Below, piece after piece: positions 13,864-22,994 of a stretch of DNA of 34,376 bases. A program made the position numbers and the translations under genes. Source of the stretch: a virus. The notes below the pieces were generated by a model that saw only the letters and a program-made list of their open reading frames with translations, did not search any database and was not told the DNA's origin. How positions within the stretch are numbered: position 1 is the stretch's first letter; each line of letters starts with the position of its first letter. The DNA lies in the IMG/VR virus record IMGVR_UViG_3300026484_000575, positions 1 to 34,376 of that record, one strand, 5' to 3'.

Positions 13864-15135
13864 TTATTGGTGGTCTTTATAAGCCTGATATCCACTTGTT
13901 CCCAACCCTACCAATGCTAATGCACCTAATGCTCCTGCACCTTTTTTCCATCTACCTAAACTTTTCTCAAGCTCTCCATAATTTGTTTTCAATTTATTGT
14001 GTTCTCCAGTTAAATTTGTTAGGTCTTGTTGAGTTTGTGTATATCGAGCATTAATGTCATTCAGATGAGAATTCAAATCCTGGACTTTTTGTTTGTAGTC
14101 ATTGATTGTGCTTTTATGCTGGCCTATTTGTTGAGTTAAATCATCAATTGTTCTTTTATGCTGACCTATTTGTTGGGTCAAATCATTAATTCTTGATTTA
14201 AAATTTTGAATAGTTCCGTATTGCTCTCTTATTTGTTGCTGATATTCTGCATTACCCTTTAGAGCTTTATCGTAGAGTCTTTCCATGATATTTTTCTCAT
14301 GCTCTAATGCAGCCATATTACTTTTTAATTGGGCAATATGATTTGTTGCGCCTTGGTGTCTTGCCATTAAATCATATTCTTTATAAGTATCTTTTACAGT
14401 GGCACCTCTATTTTCTGGAGTGGCCTCCACTTTAGGCTGTTGTTGTTTTTGTTGGCTTCTAATTACCTGACTTACTCTATTGGCTCTATTCTCGTCTACC
14501 ATATCGCTTTTTCTTAGCAAAATACCTTTTTTTCTCTTTTTGGCTGCAATCTTAAATAACAACCCTGCTTCTTCGTAGCTTGCTTCTTTTTTTATACCTT
14601 TTATTCCATCAGCCACTCCATATGCACCTAACCCCCCAGCTGCTAAAGCGCCAAGCCCATATAGAATACCAGCTTTTTTATTTTTTTTGGCAAATTGTGC
14701 AAGCTCTTCATTGCTTCTTCTAACACTATCTGCAGCAGTGTATGATTGTATTATATCAGATAAAAGTTCTTTTTTAGTATTTGTTAAGTCTTTAATTTTG
14801 TTGTTAACCTTGTTTCGGGAAAACATCTGTTTTATTTTATTTAGAATACCTTTGTTTGACATTTCTAAATCTGAAATTCTTTGACTAAGTTCACCATGAA
14901 GCGCTTTATGATTTTGAGCTCTATCTAAAAAGGCGTCAATAGTCTTTTTATTTTCATCAATAGCTCTTCCGGTTTCTTTTACGGTTTTTATTTTATCGTA
15001 AGCTTTTTTTCCGGCATATGCACCTAGTCCTAATCCTGCTGCACCTCCAGCCAACTCTGCTCCGGCTACAGCTTTATTTCCAGTGTTATCTCCACTTGCA
15101 ATCTTATACAATTCTTCAAGAGTGGTTAGTCCCAT
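13864..15135 (-). CDS. Coiled-coil protein with three glycine-zipper hydrophobic segments
   Basis: 423 residues from ATG 15135; a second ATG three bases upstream is too close to AGGA. In the 424-residue numbering from 15138, hydrophobic glycine/alanine-zipper segments lie at about 23-43 (GAELAGGAAGLGLGAYAG), 156-178 (GILYGLGALAAGGLGAYGV) and 399-416 (KGAGALGALALVGLGTSG). They flank long coiled coils at about 60-135 and 260-395. The second coil contains a 14-residue tandem duplication (DLTQQIGQHK(R/S)TI..). KxA motifs occur at LYKIAS, IKKEAS and FKIAA. Membrane-spanning segments plus coils would suit an ejection or internal head protein, or a short tape-measure-like protein, but it is far shorter than usual tape measures. 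Function inferred only. Confidence 0.72.
   Translation of the reverse strand: MGLTTLEELYKIASGDNTGNKAVAGAELAGGAAGLGLGAYAGKKAYDKIKTVKETGRAIDENKKTIDAFLDRAQNHKALHGELSQRISDLEMSNKGILNKIKQMFSRNKVNNKIKDLTNTKKELLSDIIQSYTAADSVRRSNEELAQFAKKNKKAGILYGLGALAAGGLGAYGVADGIKGIKKEASYEEAGLLFKIAAKKRKKGILLRKSDMVDENRANRVSQVIRSQQKQQQPKVEATPENRGATVKDTYKEYDLMARHQGATNHIAQLKSNMAALEHEKNIMERLYDKALKGNAEYQQQIREQYGTIQNFKSRINDLTQQIGQHKRTIDDLTQQIGQHKSTINDYKQKVQDLNSHLNDINARYTQTQQDLTNLTGEHNKLKTNYGELEKSLGRWKKGAGALGALALVGLGTSGYQAYKDHQ
14111..14194 (-). repeat. Tandem 42-base repeat inside the coiled-coil gene
   Basis: Two in-frame units, 14111-14152 and 14153-14194, are identical at about 37 of 42 positions. Each encodes fourteen residues containing LTQQIGQHK. 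The duplication lengthens the coiled coil by two heptads per unit. A degenerate third unit may lie at 14069-14110. Confidence 0.75.
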
Positions 15136-15162
15136 CATTAATCCTTTTTTTAATTTTTTTTA

Positions 15163-15909
15163 TTATATAAAAAAATTTTTTATTTGTCCATTAATTGTAT
15201 CAATTTTATGGTTTAAGTACGCACAAGATTGTGCGTTTTTGATAAGATAATTTAATAAATATGGAGTATCTTTAAAAAAATTAACAACTTCTGGAGAATC
15301 TACTAATTCTTCTAATTCTTTTAAGGTTTTATTTTTTAAATATTTTGTAACCTTTATATAGTGTTCAAGTTGCCTAGTTTCATACATATCCAAAATTACA
15401 GGAAACGATAAAAACATCGGAGGAAGCTCCCAGCTTTCCCAGGTTAGACAGGCTTTAATATATCTTAATACATTACCAGTAAAAGGAAAATTATCTGCTC
15501 CCCAAATACCCATAATATTCATACATGCCCACGCTATCTCTTCTGCCGTGTAAGGTTCAAGTGTTTGTGCGGTAATTTCGTAATTGTTAAAACATTCAAC
15601 CATAGGGTTAAACGCCCATACGTTTGTAAAAACTTCATCTGTTTTTAAAATTGAGGTCATTGCTTTTAATCTTTCAGCGTTATACTGAGAATATGGAGAT
15701 ATTATGTCGTTTATAGTTTCAAGCTCCACTTTAAACGCTTCTTTCCCCATCATATTTAATAAGGTAAAATATAATATAAGGGATTCGACTTGGTCATTTG
15801 AAAAAATAAGTTCATATTCTTCTTTTGTAAATTTTTTCTTTAATATATAATCCTTCAGATTATCCACCTGATGTGCAAAATCAAAAAGTTGTTTGGTTGC
15901 TTTATACAT
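15163..15909 (-). CDS. Helical protein of unknown function
   Basis: 248 residues, ATG 15909 with AAGGAATAAAAA upstream. Predominantly helical throughout (FTKEEYELIFSNDQVESLIL, AEEIAWACMNIMGIWG, HYIKVTKYLKNKTLKELEEL) with several tryptophans. No transmembrane segment, signal peptide or enzyme motif stands out. It lies between the beta-rich 15921-16457 gene and the coiled-coil gene, in the same direction as terminase, with gaps of 11 and 27 bases. Neighbourhood suggests a structural or assembly role such as a neck, tail-completion or chaperone protein. The sequence alone gives no family. Confidence 0.72.
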   Translation of the reverse strand: MYKATKQLFDFAHQVDNLKDYILKKKFTKEEYELIFSNDQVESLILYFTLLNMMGKEAFKVELETINDIISPYSQYNAERLKAMTSILKTDEVFTNVWAFNPMVECFNNYEITAQTLEPYTAEEIAWACMNIMGIWGADNFPFTGNVLRYIKACLTWESWELPPMFLSFPVILDMYETRQLEHYIKVTKYLKNKTLKELEELVDSPEVVNFFKDTPYLLNYLIKNAQSCAYLNHKIDTINGQIKNFFI

Positions 15910-15920
15910 TTTTTATTCCT

Positions 15921-16457
15921 TCATATTGTAAATGAGTAGAAAATATTATCCCCGTTATAATCTGTTTTAATAATGCCCGTTCCCATAATGAATCTAACCG
16001 GCACATAGGTGTTTGCTGGGAATTCAAACACTTGTTCATCCTGAACTATATTATTACCAACTATTGCTATAGATTTATCTTTTGTAACTGTAAACTTAAT
16101 GTTAATAGATTCCGGCACCATAATAAAACCGCTATAATCTGTGTTGTCGTGGTCTAAATATAAAAAACCATCATTGTCAATTTTGGGCATTTCAATGTTT
16201 GTCCCAATAATGGTGTTGCATCGATTTAATAGGTCAGTATATTTTTTTTCTTGCATATAAATTTCAGGATTAAAATTTAATGCCACTTTAAGCAATCCTT
16301 TTCTTACATCTAACACTTCATAAAAATCAAATACAATAAACTCTTCATTAAAAAGTTTTACTATTGATGAAAAGCTATCTTCCCTATTTGAAGTAATGCA
16401 ATTATTAAAAGGAGAAGAAACTCCTTTCTTGGGCGATATAATTGTTATATTAGACAT
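15921..16457 (-). CDS. Beta-rich protein of unknown function
   Basis: 178 residues, ATG 16457 with TAGAGGTATAGT upstream; starts one base after the stop of the 16459-17496 gene. Strand-rich: IVKLFNEEFIVFDFYEVLDV, then GLLKVALNFNPEIYM, SINIKFTVTKDKSIAIVGNN and FEFPANTYVPVRFIMGTGII. The C-terminus ends NIFYSFTI. The pattern suggests a beta-sandwich structural protein of the neck or tail. No family recognised and no conserved catalytic residues visible. It is part of the operon that begins at the 17521-17529 promoter. Confidence 0.7.
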   Translation of the reverse strand: MSNITIISPKKGVSSPFNNCITSNREDSFSSIVKLFNEEFIVFDFYEVLDVRKGLLKVALNFNPEIYMQEKKYTDLLNRCNTIIGTNIEMPKIDNDGFLYLDHDNTDYSGFIMVPESINIKFTVTKDKSIAIVGNNIVQDEQVFEFPANTYVPVRFIMGTGIIKTDYNGDNIFYSFTI

Positions 16458-16458
16458 A

Positions 16459-17496
16459 CTATACCTCTACATACCCCATTAATAGTTCTGATATTATTTC
16501 TTGAGATTCCTTAGGTAAATCTTGAAGAATAGCTATTACAGACTCTCCTGAATATTCCCCTTGTTCACTTGCCTCTTTCCTAAGGTCTTCGCCTATAATA
16601 TTCATTCCATCTTGGCTTTCAAAAAATTCCACAAGGTCGTCTTTATAGAATTCAACACCTCCGATAGTAACTTTTTCCTCGCTCGCCGTTTTTTCAATCT
16701 CACCTGTATTTTTATCTATAGTATTAAACACTATTTCAAATGGGTCTTCAACTTCAGAATATTTTACACCAGCTTCTTTATCTAAATTAAAAATTTCTAG
16801 ACATATCCCTCTGTTTAATCCTGTATCATAACTAACATCGCCGGCTTGCTTGTGCAGTTCCTTGACTTTATCCATTATTTTAGAATAACCATCATTTTGA
16901 GTTATAGCGTATCTTACTCCTAAAGCCATTGCTACCTTATGTAAATTGCACGCTGCCTCTTGACCGTACACAAAAGCCCATTGCGGTATCTCTTCGTCAT
17001 CATATCCCATTTCTCTTGCTACTTTTACAAGATTGGTAGCAACCTCAACTTTATCGCTTAAATCCATTCTTTGTAAATTTGTAGCTATTACTGATGCAGA
17101 TTTCTCAAGCATTTCTTTATTCATTGCTGGAAATTTCATTTTACTTGGAAGTAGAAAATCTGCTTCGCTTGCCGTTTTAATAAACTCTTTTTCACCTTCA
17201 AGTAAAGTAGTTAGATTATTGAGGCCATATTCTTCAAGAGCCGCTCTTACATTCTCTTTAACATCTTGGTCAACTTCGGAAGCCTGCTTATATATATAAA
17301 GAGCGCTTATTGCAGCGTCAGCGGGAGTATGGACTGGAAACTTCTTTTCGATAGGGTCTGCAAAAATATCTTCCGGCGCTTTGTCGTAATCAACATCAAC
17401 GTTAGCTTGTTTTATTAGTTCCAACGGTTTAATTGGGGCATCGTATAACACCATTTGAAGAAAACTTAAATCTTTATCGTTTGTGATATCAAACAT
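16459..17496 (-). CDS. KxA-motif-rich protein, candidate internal head protein
   Basis: 345 residues, ATG 17496 with AAAGGACGAAAAAA upstream and its own promoter. Acidic and helical. It has ten K-x-A motifs, the most in the window: IKQAN, YKQAS, IKTAS, EKSAS, VKVAR, HKVAM, HKQAG, DKEAG, EKTAS and RKEAS. They are roughly evenly distributed, so seven of ten are followed by S, G or N. A run of helical repeats (for example ALEEYGLNNLTTLLEGEKEF) separates them. No enzyme motif. The motif links it to the 9330-10283, 5415-5921, 13864-15135 and 11848-12120 products and the capsid N-terminus. An abundant internal or scaffolding role is likely, though the molecular meaning of the motif is unknown. Confidence 0.72.
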   Translation of the reverse strand: MFDITNDKDLSFLQMVLYDAPIKPLELIKQANVDVDYDKAPEDIFADPIEKKFPVHTPADAAISALYIYKQASEVDQDVKENVRAALEEYGLNNLTTLLEGEKEFIKTASEADFLLPSKMKFPAMNKEMLEKSASVIATNLQRMDLSDKVEVATNLVKVAREMGYDDEEIPQWAFVYGQEAACNLHKVAMALGVRYAITQNDGYSKIMDKVKELHKQAGDVSYDTGLNRGICLEIFNLDKEAGVKYSEVEDPFEIVFNTIDKNTGEIEKTASEEKVTIGGVEFYKDDLVEFFESQDGMNIIGEDLRKEASEQGEYSGESVIAILQDLPKESQEIISELLMGYVEV

Positions 17497-17520
17497 TTTT
17501 TTCGTCCTTTTTTTTATTCA

Positions 17521-17529
17521 ATTATAGCA
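17521..17529 (-). promoter_or_regulatory. Extended -10 promoter of the 17496-to-12168 operon
   Basis: Minus strand TTTTGCTATAATTGAAT, TATAAT at 17526-17521, 24 bases from ATG 17496. It lies in the 47-base gap after the tail operon and would drive the genes down to terminase. Confidence 0.62.
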
Positions 17530-17543
17530 AAATTGCGCCAAAA

Positions 17544-18845
17544 TCAATAGGAATCTAACGCATAACCATTTTCAGGAACTACAGCGTACTTATTAAAGTC
17601 TTTTATTGTGTCTGCATTTATGTCTAATAAAAACGAATATTTGTCCTCTTCTATATTAAAAAACATATAATCATTCATAGTTAATATTTTAATATCTTCT
17701 TTAATTTCAATAGAATAATCTCTAGACTCATACCCTTCTATTGTTTGCTGTAATAAAGTATCATTATCTACGCCAGCAAACCTATATTCTGTAGTAGGAA
17801 TCAACGGAGGGGTTGCGTTAGGCATAACATCAGTTCCAAACAAGTTTTTTGGAGGACAATAAAACCCATCGTTAGAATTGTTAAAATGTTCCATATAGGC
17901 ATTCCATTGAAAATAGAAAGCATTATGTCTTCCTATCCATGAACGCCCAAGATATTTAAATAATTCACTAAAGGTTTCAAACTTTTTATCTGTTTTTGTA
18001 GCTATTATTTTTCTGTCTCCATTTTGAGGGCAAAACAATTCTATTCTGTTTGGATTTTCATTAAATCTTTTTAAAACCATATTTTTCACTGAATCAAAAT
18101 CTGTTGAGCCTTTAATAAAATAATCTCCGTCTCTATCTAAAATATAATATTCAGTCTTCTTGGATTCGCTATATACACTTTTATCATAGTCCACTGTTAT
18201 AGCTTCAATCATATAATCATTTTCGCCCGGCTTTCTATAGAAATATAAATCAAAACTATATTTGACTGGAGGGTCATAACAGATTTTTCCCTTCATAATA
18301 TAATAATCTTCGTTTTTAGACAGCCCTTCTATGTTGGCTAAAATCCTCCAATCGTAAGTCCAACATTTTACAATCCCTGATTCTGAACCTTCTTTCTGGC
18401 ACGGGCCTAATAAAAAATTAGTAAGCCCTTTAGCTGGATAACAAGCATAAATAGCTAAAGCACACGGAATGTCACTTTCCATAACTTTAGCTTTGCTGGT
18501 TTGATTAAAGTAATATGTAATCCATCTGTTTTTATAATAAAATCTTATTTTTTTGGTTTTATATTTAGATAATCTTTTGTGGAAAGATTTATTATCTACT
18601 TTCTTGTATTGAATATTATGAAAATTGTCATATTTCATCTCTTTTACAATTAATTCAAAAAAATATTCTGTAATCATAAGCTTTATGGCTGGTTGTTCAA
18701 TTATGAATTGTTTATAGTTTAAATCAGGATTTTCTCCTCCCGTTACTTTATAATATGATTTATCTTTTTCATTGTCTTCAAGATTTTCAAAATAAACTTG
18801 TTCATAAAGTTTATGGTTTACGTTGGATAAATACACTGTAGCCAT
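17544..18845 (-). CDS. Unknown virion-like protein, last gene of the tail operon
   Basis: 433 residues, ATG 18845 with GGAGAACAA upstream, 8 bases after the previous stop. Tyrosine-, lysine- and aromatic-rich mixed alpha/beta protein: FYYKNRWITYYFNQTSKAK, LAIYACYPAKGLTNFLLGP, VKYSFDLYFYRKPGEND. The C-terminus has a proline stretch (ATPPLIPTTEY). Cysteines such as those in LGPCQKEG and KCWTYDW could pair but are too scattered to call a zinc site. Tight packing with the fibre genes supports a tail, baseplate or fibre-connector role. No family recognised, and the product ends just before the next promoter. Confidence 0.75.
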   Translation of the reverse strand: MATVYLSNVNHKLYEQVYFENLEDNEKDKSYYKVTGGENPDLNYKQFIIEQPAIKLMITEYFFELIVKEMKYDNFHNIQYKKVDNKSFHKRLSKYKTKKIRFYYKNRWITYYFNQTSKAKVMESDIPCALAIYACYPAKGLTNFLLGPCQKEGSESGIVKCWTYDWRILANIEGLSKNEDYYIMKGKICYDPPVKYSFDLYFYRKPGENDYMIEAITVDYDKSVYSESKKTEYYILDRDGDYFIKGSTDFDSVKNMVLKRFNENPNRIELFCPQNGDRKIIATKTDKKFETFSELFKYLGRSWIGRHNAFYFQWNAYMEHFNNSNDGFYCPPKNLFGTDVMPNATPPLIPTTEYRFAGVDNDTLLQQTIEGYESRDYSIEIKEDIKILTMNDYMFFNIEEDKYSFLLDINADTIKDFNKYAVVPENGYALDSY

Positions 18846-18853
18846 TTGTTCTC

Positions 18854-19639
18854 CTATTGCATTAAATTAAACATTGACAATTTGGCATTAAAATCTGGTA
18901 ATGTTGCCGATGACGATAGGAGTTCTGCACCCATTGGTGATACTTTAACCTCATGCCCATTTATATTAAAAGAATACATATTTCTTGTATTGATTTGAAA
19001 ATCAGTATATCTTCTGTGGGAATATTGAAAAAAAACGAGTGAAAACATATTGTATACATATCTTGTCATATCATCCATTAATACATCTATTGTTCCAACA
19101 GGAAAAGTATAAGCCCCTATTGATAATTCAAATTCCATTTTAGGAGTGAACTCGGCACAAGACACAAGTGGTCTTGCTGTATAAAACGGAATATTAGTTT
19201 GCATATCTCCAAAAAATAAACTGGTAAAACAACTTCTTCCACCTGTCCACACATATGTGCTTAATGCCAAAGTTGACATTACAAAAGAAGTATAATTAAA
19301 ATCTATAGGCAGACCCTCAGTATATCCGGAAACAGGAGTGTCGGCTCCTCCACTCCCATATAATGGTCCATTGTGAATTCTAGCGTTATTCCACATACTT
19401 CTACCTAAAGTCCAAGTATCAAATTTTGAAAAAGAAAAATCTGAACAATTGGTTTCTATTTTCAAATCTTTGGTGTTAGCATCATATGAGTAACTAGCAA
19501 AAATAACATCTTCTTCGGTTGACGGGTTGTCAAGATAATATTGCCCATTGTTCTTATTTAAAAATATAGTATGTGTTCCGTCTATCAATTGAAGTTCGCT
19601 ATTCCCTATAATAAGTACATTATTAATCACTTTGAACAT
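18854..19639 (-). CDS. Unknown beta-rich tail protein
   Basis: 261 residues from ATG 19639, overlapping the 1123-residue gene by 17 bases, with only a weak AAGAGA upstream, so coupling is likely. N-terminal strand pattern: NVLIIGNSELQLIDGTHTIF, then YDANTKDLKIETNCSDFSFS. The central part is rich in aromatics and serine/threonine (DFNYTSFVMSTLALSTYVWTG). Later come TFPVGTIDVLMDDM and NMFSLVFFQYSHRRYTDFQI. It looks like a compact beta protein of the tail tip or fibre base. No family recognised. Confidence 0.74.
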   Translation of the reverse strand: MFKVINNVLIIGNSELQLIDGTHTIFLNKNNGQYYLDNPSTEEDVIFASYSYDANTKDLKIETNCSDFSFSKFDTWTLGRSMWNNARIHNGPLYGSGGADTPVSGYTEGLPIDFNYTSFVMSTLALSTYVWTGGRSCFTSLFFGDMQTNIPFYTARPLVSCAEFTPKMEFELSIGAYTFPVGTIDVLMDDMTRYVYNMFSLVFFQYSHRRYTDFQINTRNMYSFNINGHEVKVSPMGAELLSSSATLPDFNAKLSMFNLMQ

Positions 19640-22600
19640 TCTCTTGCCTTATTTCTATATTTATTTTCTGCTCCATTTGTGTTTTCTTAAATAACTTTCC
19701 ATCAATAGGTCTTCTAGCGGGATTGTTGTCCCACACATACGAATCCGCTGGTGTCCTTAAATCGTCAAGATATCTTTTCATTTCCTCTTTATATTCAGGG
19801 TGCGATGCCATAAATTCTTCCACTGTTTGATTGTCTATTTTTTGTGCTTTTTCTATACCTCCACTTACATTTCCTATCTGAGAATTCAACGACTCGAGAG
19901 ATTCCTTACTTATATTTCCTCCAAAGTCATCCGCTGTTAAAGTAAACTTGTCAATCGTGTAGTTATCATCTTCGGGTTCGTCAACTAAACCTTGAATCAT
20001 ATCTATAAGCTCGTTATTGAATACACCCAAATCAGAAGCGTATCTGTTTGAAACAAACATAGACGTTTTCTCAGTTAAAGAACCTCCAAACAATCCTTTC
20101 TTAACTTCATATACATTATTTCCTATCAATAATTTATCATCGCTCTCCAACGCATAATCAAACCCTGAATAATCAAGAAGTTTATAAGGAGCCTGACATA
20201 GCTGTGTTTCTTGTATTTTAGGTTTGGAAACTGTAGGATAGGAAGCTTCTAGTTTTCTAGTTTGTATATGAGGCATCACAACATCTTGTTTTTTAGGGAT
20301 AGGTTTATTTTCTCCAGGAAGAGTATTATCCACATATCTGTAAACTATAGGGAAATTTATTTCCCACGTATTTTCTGTTGCGACAATATCATAAACTGAA
20401 ATAGCCAATTCACTTGCTTCTCCCGCTTCAGGTATAAAAGTTTGGAGCCACACCGTTGAGTATTTATCTATATGTCCTCCAACATTTTTAATCCCTTGAT
20501 TGAGTTTTATTGTAATAGGCACATTGCTTATTATTCCGCCTATGTTGTTTTTTACAACATTCACATGATAGGTAGTTAAGGCCAATATTGATTGTTTAAT
20601 TGTTGTAGGGGTATTAAATGAAAACGATTCGGGGCCATAAACCAATCCACCCACATTATAATTAGCAAATCTAAAATCTATTTCAATAGGGTTAGCACTT
20701 ATATCTATATATGAATCGCAGCTGAAAGTTGTCCACCAATCATATCCGCCTATATTAGATTCTTGAAAATCCATGGTAAATAACGGGTAGATATTTTCTT
20801 TTATGTCACCATTAAACGTACCTTCATATAATGGTGATTTCCATGGTAAAGTTCCTATCGGAACTATCTCTGGGTCGCCTATTGTGATTGTTTTTCCAAT
20901 TATGATATCAACTGCTTTGTAATTCTCAATACCATATTTTATAAGAGAATTCGATATTCCACCAACGCCTTTTTCCGATATGATTTTTAACTGTTTACAG
21001 TTCTCAATTTTCCATAGATTATCAACATAAACCCCAGACAACATTTTGCTATTTTTTATAGAGTAAATACCCACTTTGGAATACCTGTTTACTTTATTAA
21101 CTTGAGAAACAGAGCTTACATCTAAAAAGACAAATATATCATCGTAATAAAACCCGTTGTCTTTATTAATGTTAAGATATTCGTTAGTAAAACTGTTAGA
21201 ATTAAGACTTATCAATCTGTAAACGCCATATGGATATATGTTGTTTTGTTGACAATAAGAAGTAGCGTTTTTTATTCTATCGGATTTCATAAAATTGACT
21301 GCTTCTGTGAGCGTTTCATCCGTCCATATGAAATCACCGGTTAGTTCTGTATATAAAATATATGCGTACTTTATATATTCTAGACTTAAAAAAACATAAA
21401 TATAAGGAAGTATGTCAGATATAAATTCAATTTTATCCGCCCAACTATATTTGCCCGCAATATTTCCATTGTTGTTATACATTGTTAGTTTGCTGATACT
21501 ATTCTCAACAATAATAGAATCGTCTATTAACTCTACAGAGGCATAGAACTTATTTTCTTCCAATAACCAATAATGAGGAATTGACATCCCATAAAATTTG
21601 CTATCTTCAAATAGCAGTACATCATAATCCAATTTCTCAAAAGAAAACGGATAACTGTGCCATTCGCTTAAGAAGTCTACATCAAAATTATAATATGGGT
21701 ATTCGCTTCTATCGAATTTAATTGCTTTGTCAAAGGATATTGTTCTATATACGCCTTCCTTTGTAGTTACAATATCCGGATGTGCTACAAATTTAACGAA
21801 TAAAATATTATTATCTGTTATATCTGTATAAATCTTTTCATTTTTAACAAACATTTCCAACAAAGGTGTCGCAAAACCTTCAATTAATTTTACAGGTTCA
21901 GGAGATATTATTTTGAAATCAAATTCCTGTATTGTAGGTCCTATATTTTTCCATCCATTGAAAAACGCAAGCGGCCATATTTCACTTTTTATAAATACAA
22001 ATGAAGTTTTAGTTTTTGACACGTTCAACAAAGGAATAGGAGGACACTCTATGTCAACAATAGTGTAATTGTATCCTATGTCTTTATCGGTAGCAATTTT
22101 TGCTACTTTTATAGGACCGACAAACATCCCGCCTACATAATCTAAAGTCTGGTTTAACGAATATTCTCCGTATATACTTTCTTCTATCACGAAGTCTAAA
22201 ACCAAATTGAAATGTATCGCCTTGGACATGCCTTCAACTATAAACTCACTTGTCCATTCTATTTTAAATGGCACAAATACTCCGCCTATATTTTGATATT
22301 CGCCAGGTTCAAACTCAACGGTATAATCAGGCGCCCAATTGATAGGTTCAACCTCTTTAAACACAATAACTTTATCTAGCGGGAATATGTTTAATAATTT
22401 AAACCCTTCAATTAAATTAAATTCCCAAATTTTAGGATTGAAATTAAAAAATTTATAATCGCTAATTCTGTAAATATTTATATGTTTAAACAGGTTTTTT
22501 TGAACATAAAAAGCGTCTTTTACTATTTTGTTTATTTCGCCTATTATGCCATCCCCTGTAAGTGAAGCATTAAATATGATTGTAGGTTTTTGATTGATTT

Positions 22601-22994
22601 GAAAAAAGACATTCATATCTTCTATATAGGAATCGATATATTGATAAACAATGTCTTGATGTATTCCAAACAACAATGGAGTATCATGAATATGCTCATA
22701 CACATAAGGATTGTTTAAATGTTGAAAAAATATGGGATAACTTAAAAATCCTTTTACTGTAGGTAGTATAACTCGATAATCAATATTTATTTTCAATAAA
22801 TCAAAAATAGTGGATTCAAAAGTTTCAATTTCACCTATATTTTTTATTGTTTTTTCTATTGAAAAATCTATTTTAGGACTAATAGATTCTTTGATTGTTG
22901 TTTCGTTGAAATGAATATATATTTCAGATGATAGAAAACCCCCGACATTTTCAAAATTTAGCTCTAGTTCAGTTAAAAAGTATATAAAACTCAT
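19623..22994 (-). CDS. Very large tail/fibre protein with NxGG beta-repeats
   Basis: 1123 residues, the largest gene here. ATG 22994 overlaps the upstream stop by one base (TAATG), with GGTGG upstream. It repeatedly carries the motif N(I/V)GG followed by about 8-10 residues and an aromatic-rich strand: near residues 16 (ENVGGFLSS), 235 (YQNIGGVFV), 287 (DYVGGMFVG), 350 (KNIGPTIQE), 747 (SNIGGYDWW), 780 (YNVGGLVYG), 817 (NNIGGIISN) and 837 (KNVGGHID). The segment GFLSYPIFFQHL (82-93) is nearly copied in the 22994-24901 protein. The first ~850 residues are almost all beta; residues ~980-1123 are polar and more helical. It is probably an elongated tail fibre or adhesin. No receptor-binding pocket can be identified. 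Confidence 0.8.
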   Translation of the reverse strand: MSFIYFLTELELNFENVGGFLSSEIYIHFNETTIKESISPKIDFSIEKTIKNIGEIETFESTIFDLLKINIDYRVILPTVKGFLSYPIFFQHLNNPYVYEHIHDTPLLFGIHQDIVYQYIDSYIEDMNVFFQINQKPTIIFNASLTGDGIIGEINKIVKDAFYVQKNLFKHINIYRISDYKFFNFNPKIWEFNLIEGFKLLNIFPLDKVIVFKEVEPINWAPDYTVEFEPGEYQNIGGVFVPFKIEWTSEFIVEGMSKAIHFNLVLDFVIEESIYGEYSLNQTLDYVGGMFVGPIKVAKIATDKDIGYNYTIVDIECPPIPLLNVSKTKTSFVFIKSEIWPLAFFNGWKNIGPTIQEFDFKIISPEPVKLIEGFATPLLEMFVKNEKIYTDITDNNILFVKFVAHPDIVTTKEGVYRTISFDKAIKFDRSEYPYYNFDVDFLSEWHSYPFSFEKLDYDVLLFEDSKFYGMSIPHYWLLEENKFYASVELIDDSIIVENSISKLTMYNNNGNIAGKYSWADKIEFISDILPYIYVFLSLEYIKYAYILYTELTGDFIWTDETLTEAVNFMKSDRIKNATSYCQQNNIYPYGVYRLISLNSNSFTNEYLNINKDNGFYYDDIFVFLDVSSVSQVNKVNRYSKVGIYSIKNSKMLSGVYVDNLWKIENCKQLKIISEKGVGGISNSLIKYGIENYKAVDIIIGKTITIGDPEIVPIGTLPWKSPLYEGTFNGDIKENIYPLFTMDFQESNIGGYDWWTTFSCDSYIDISANPIEIDFRFANYNVGGLVYGPESFSFNTPTTIKQSILALTTYHVNVVKNNIGGIISNVPITIKLNQGIKNVGGHIDKYSTVWLQTFIPEAGEASELAISVYDIVATENTWEINFPIVYRYVDNTLPGENKPIPKKQDVVMPHIQTRKLEASYPTVSKPKIQETQLCQAPYKLLDYSGFDYALESDDKLLIGNNVYEVKKGLFGGSLTEKTSMFVSNRYASDLGVFNNELIDMIQGLVDEPEDDNYTIDKFTLTADDFGGNISKESLESLNSQIGNVSGGIEKAQKIDNQTVEEFMASHPEYKEEMKRYLDDLRTPADSYVWDNNPARRPIDGKLFKKTQMEQKINIEIRQENVQSD

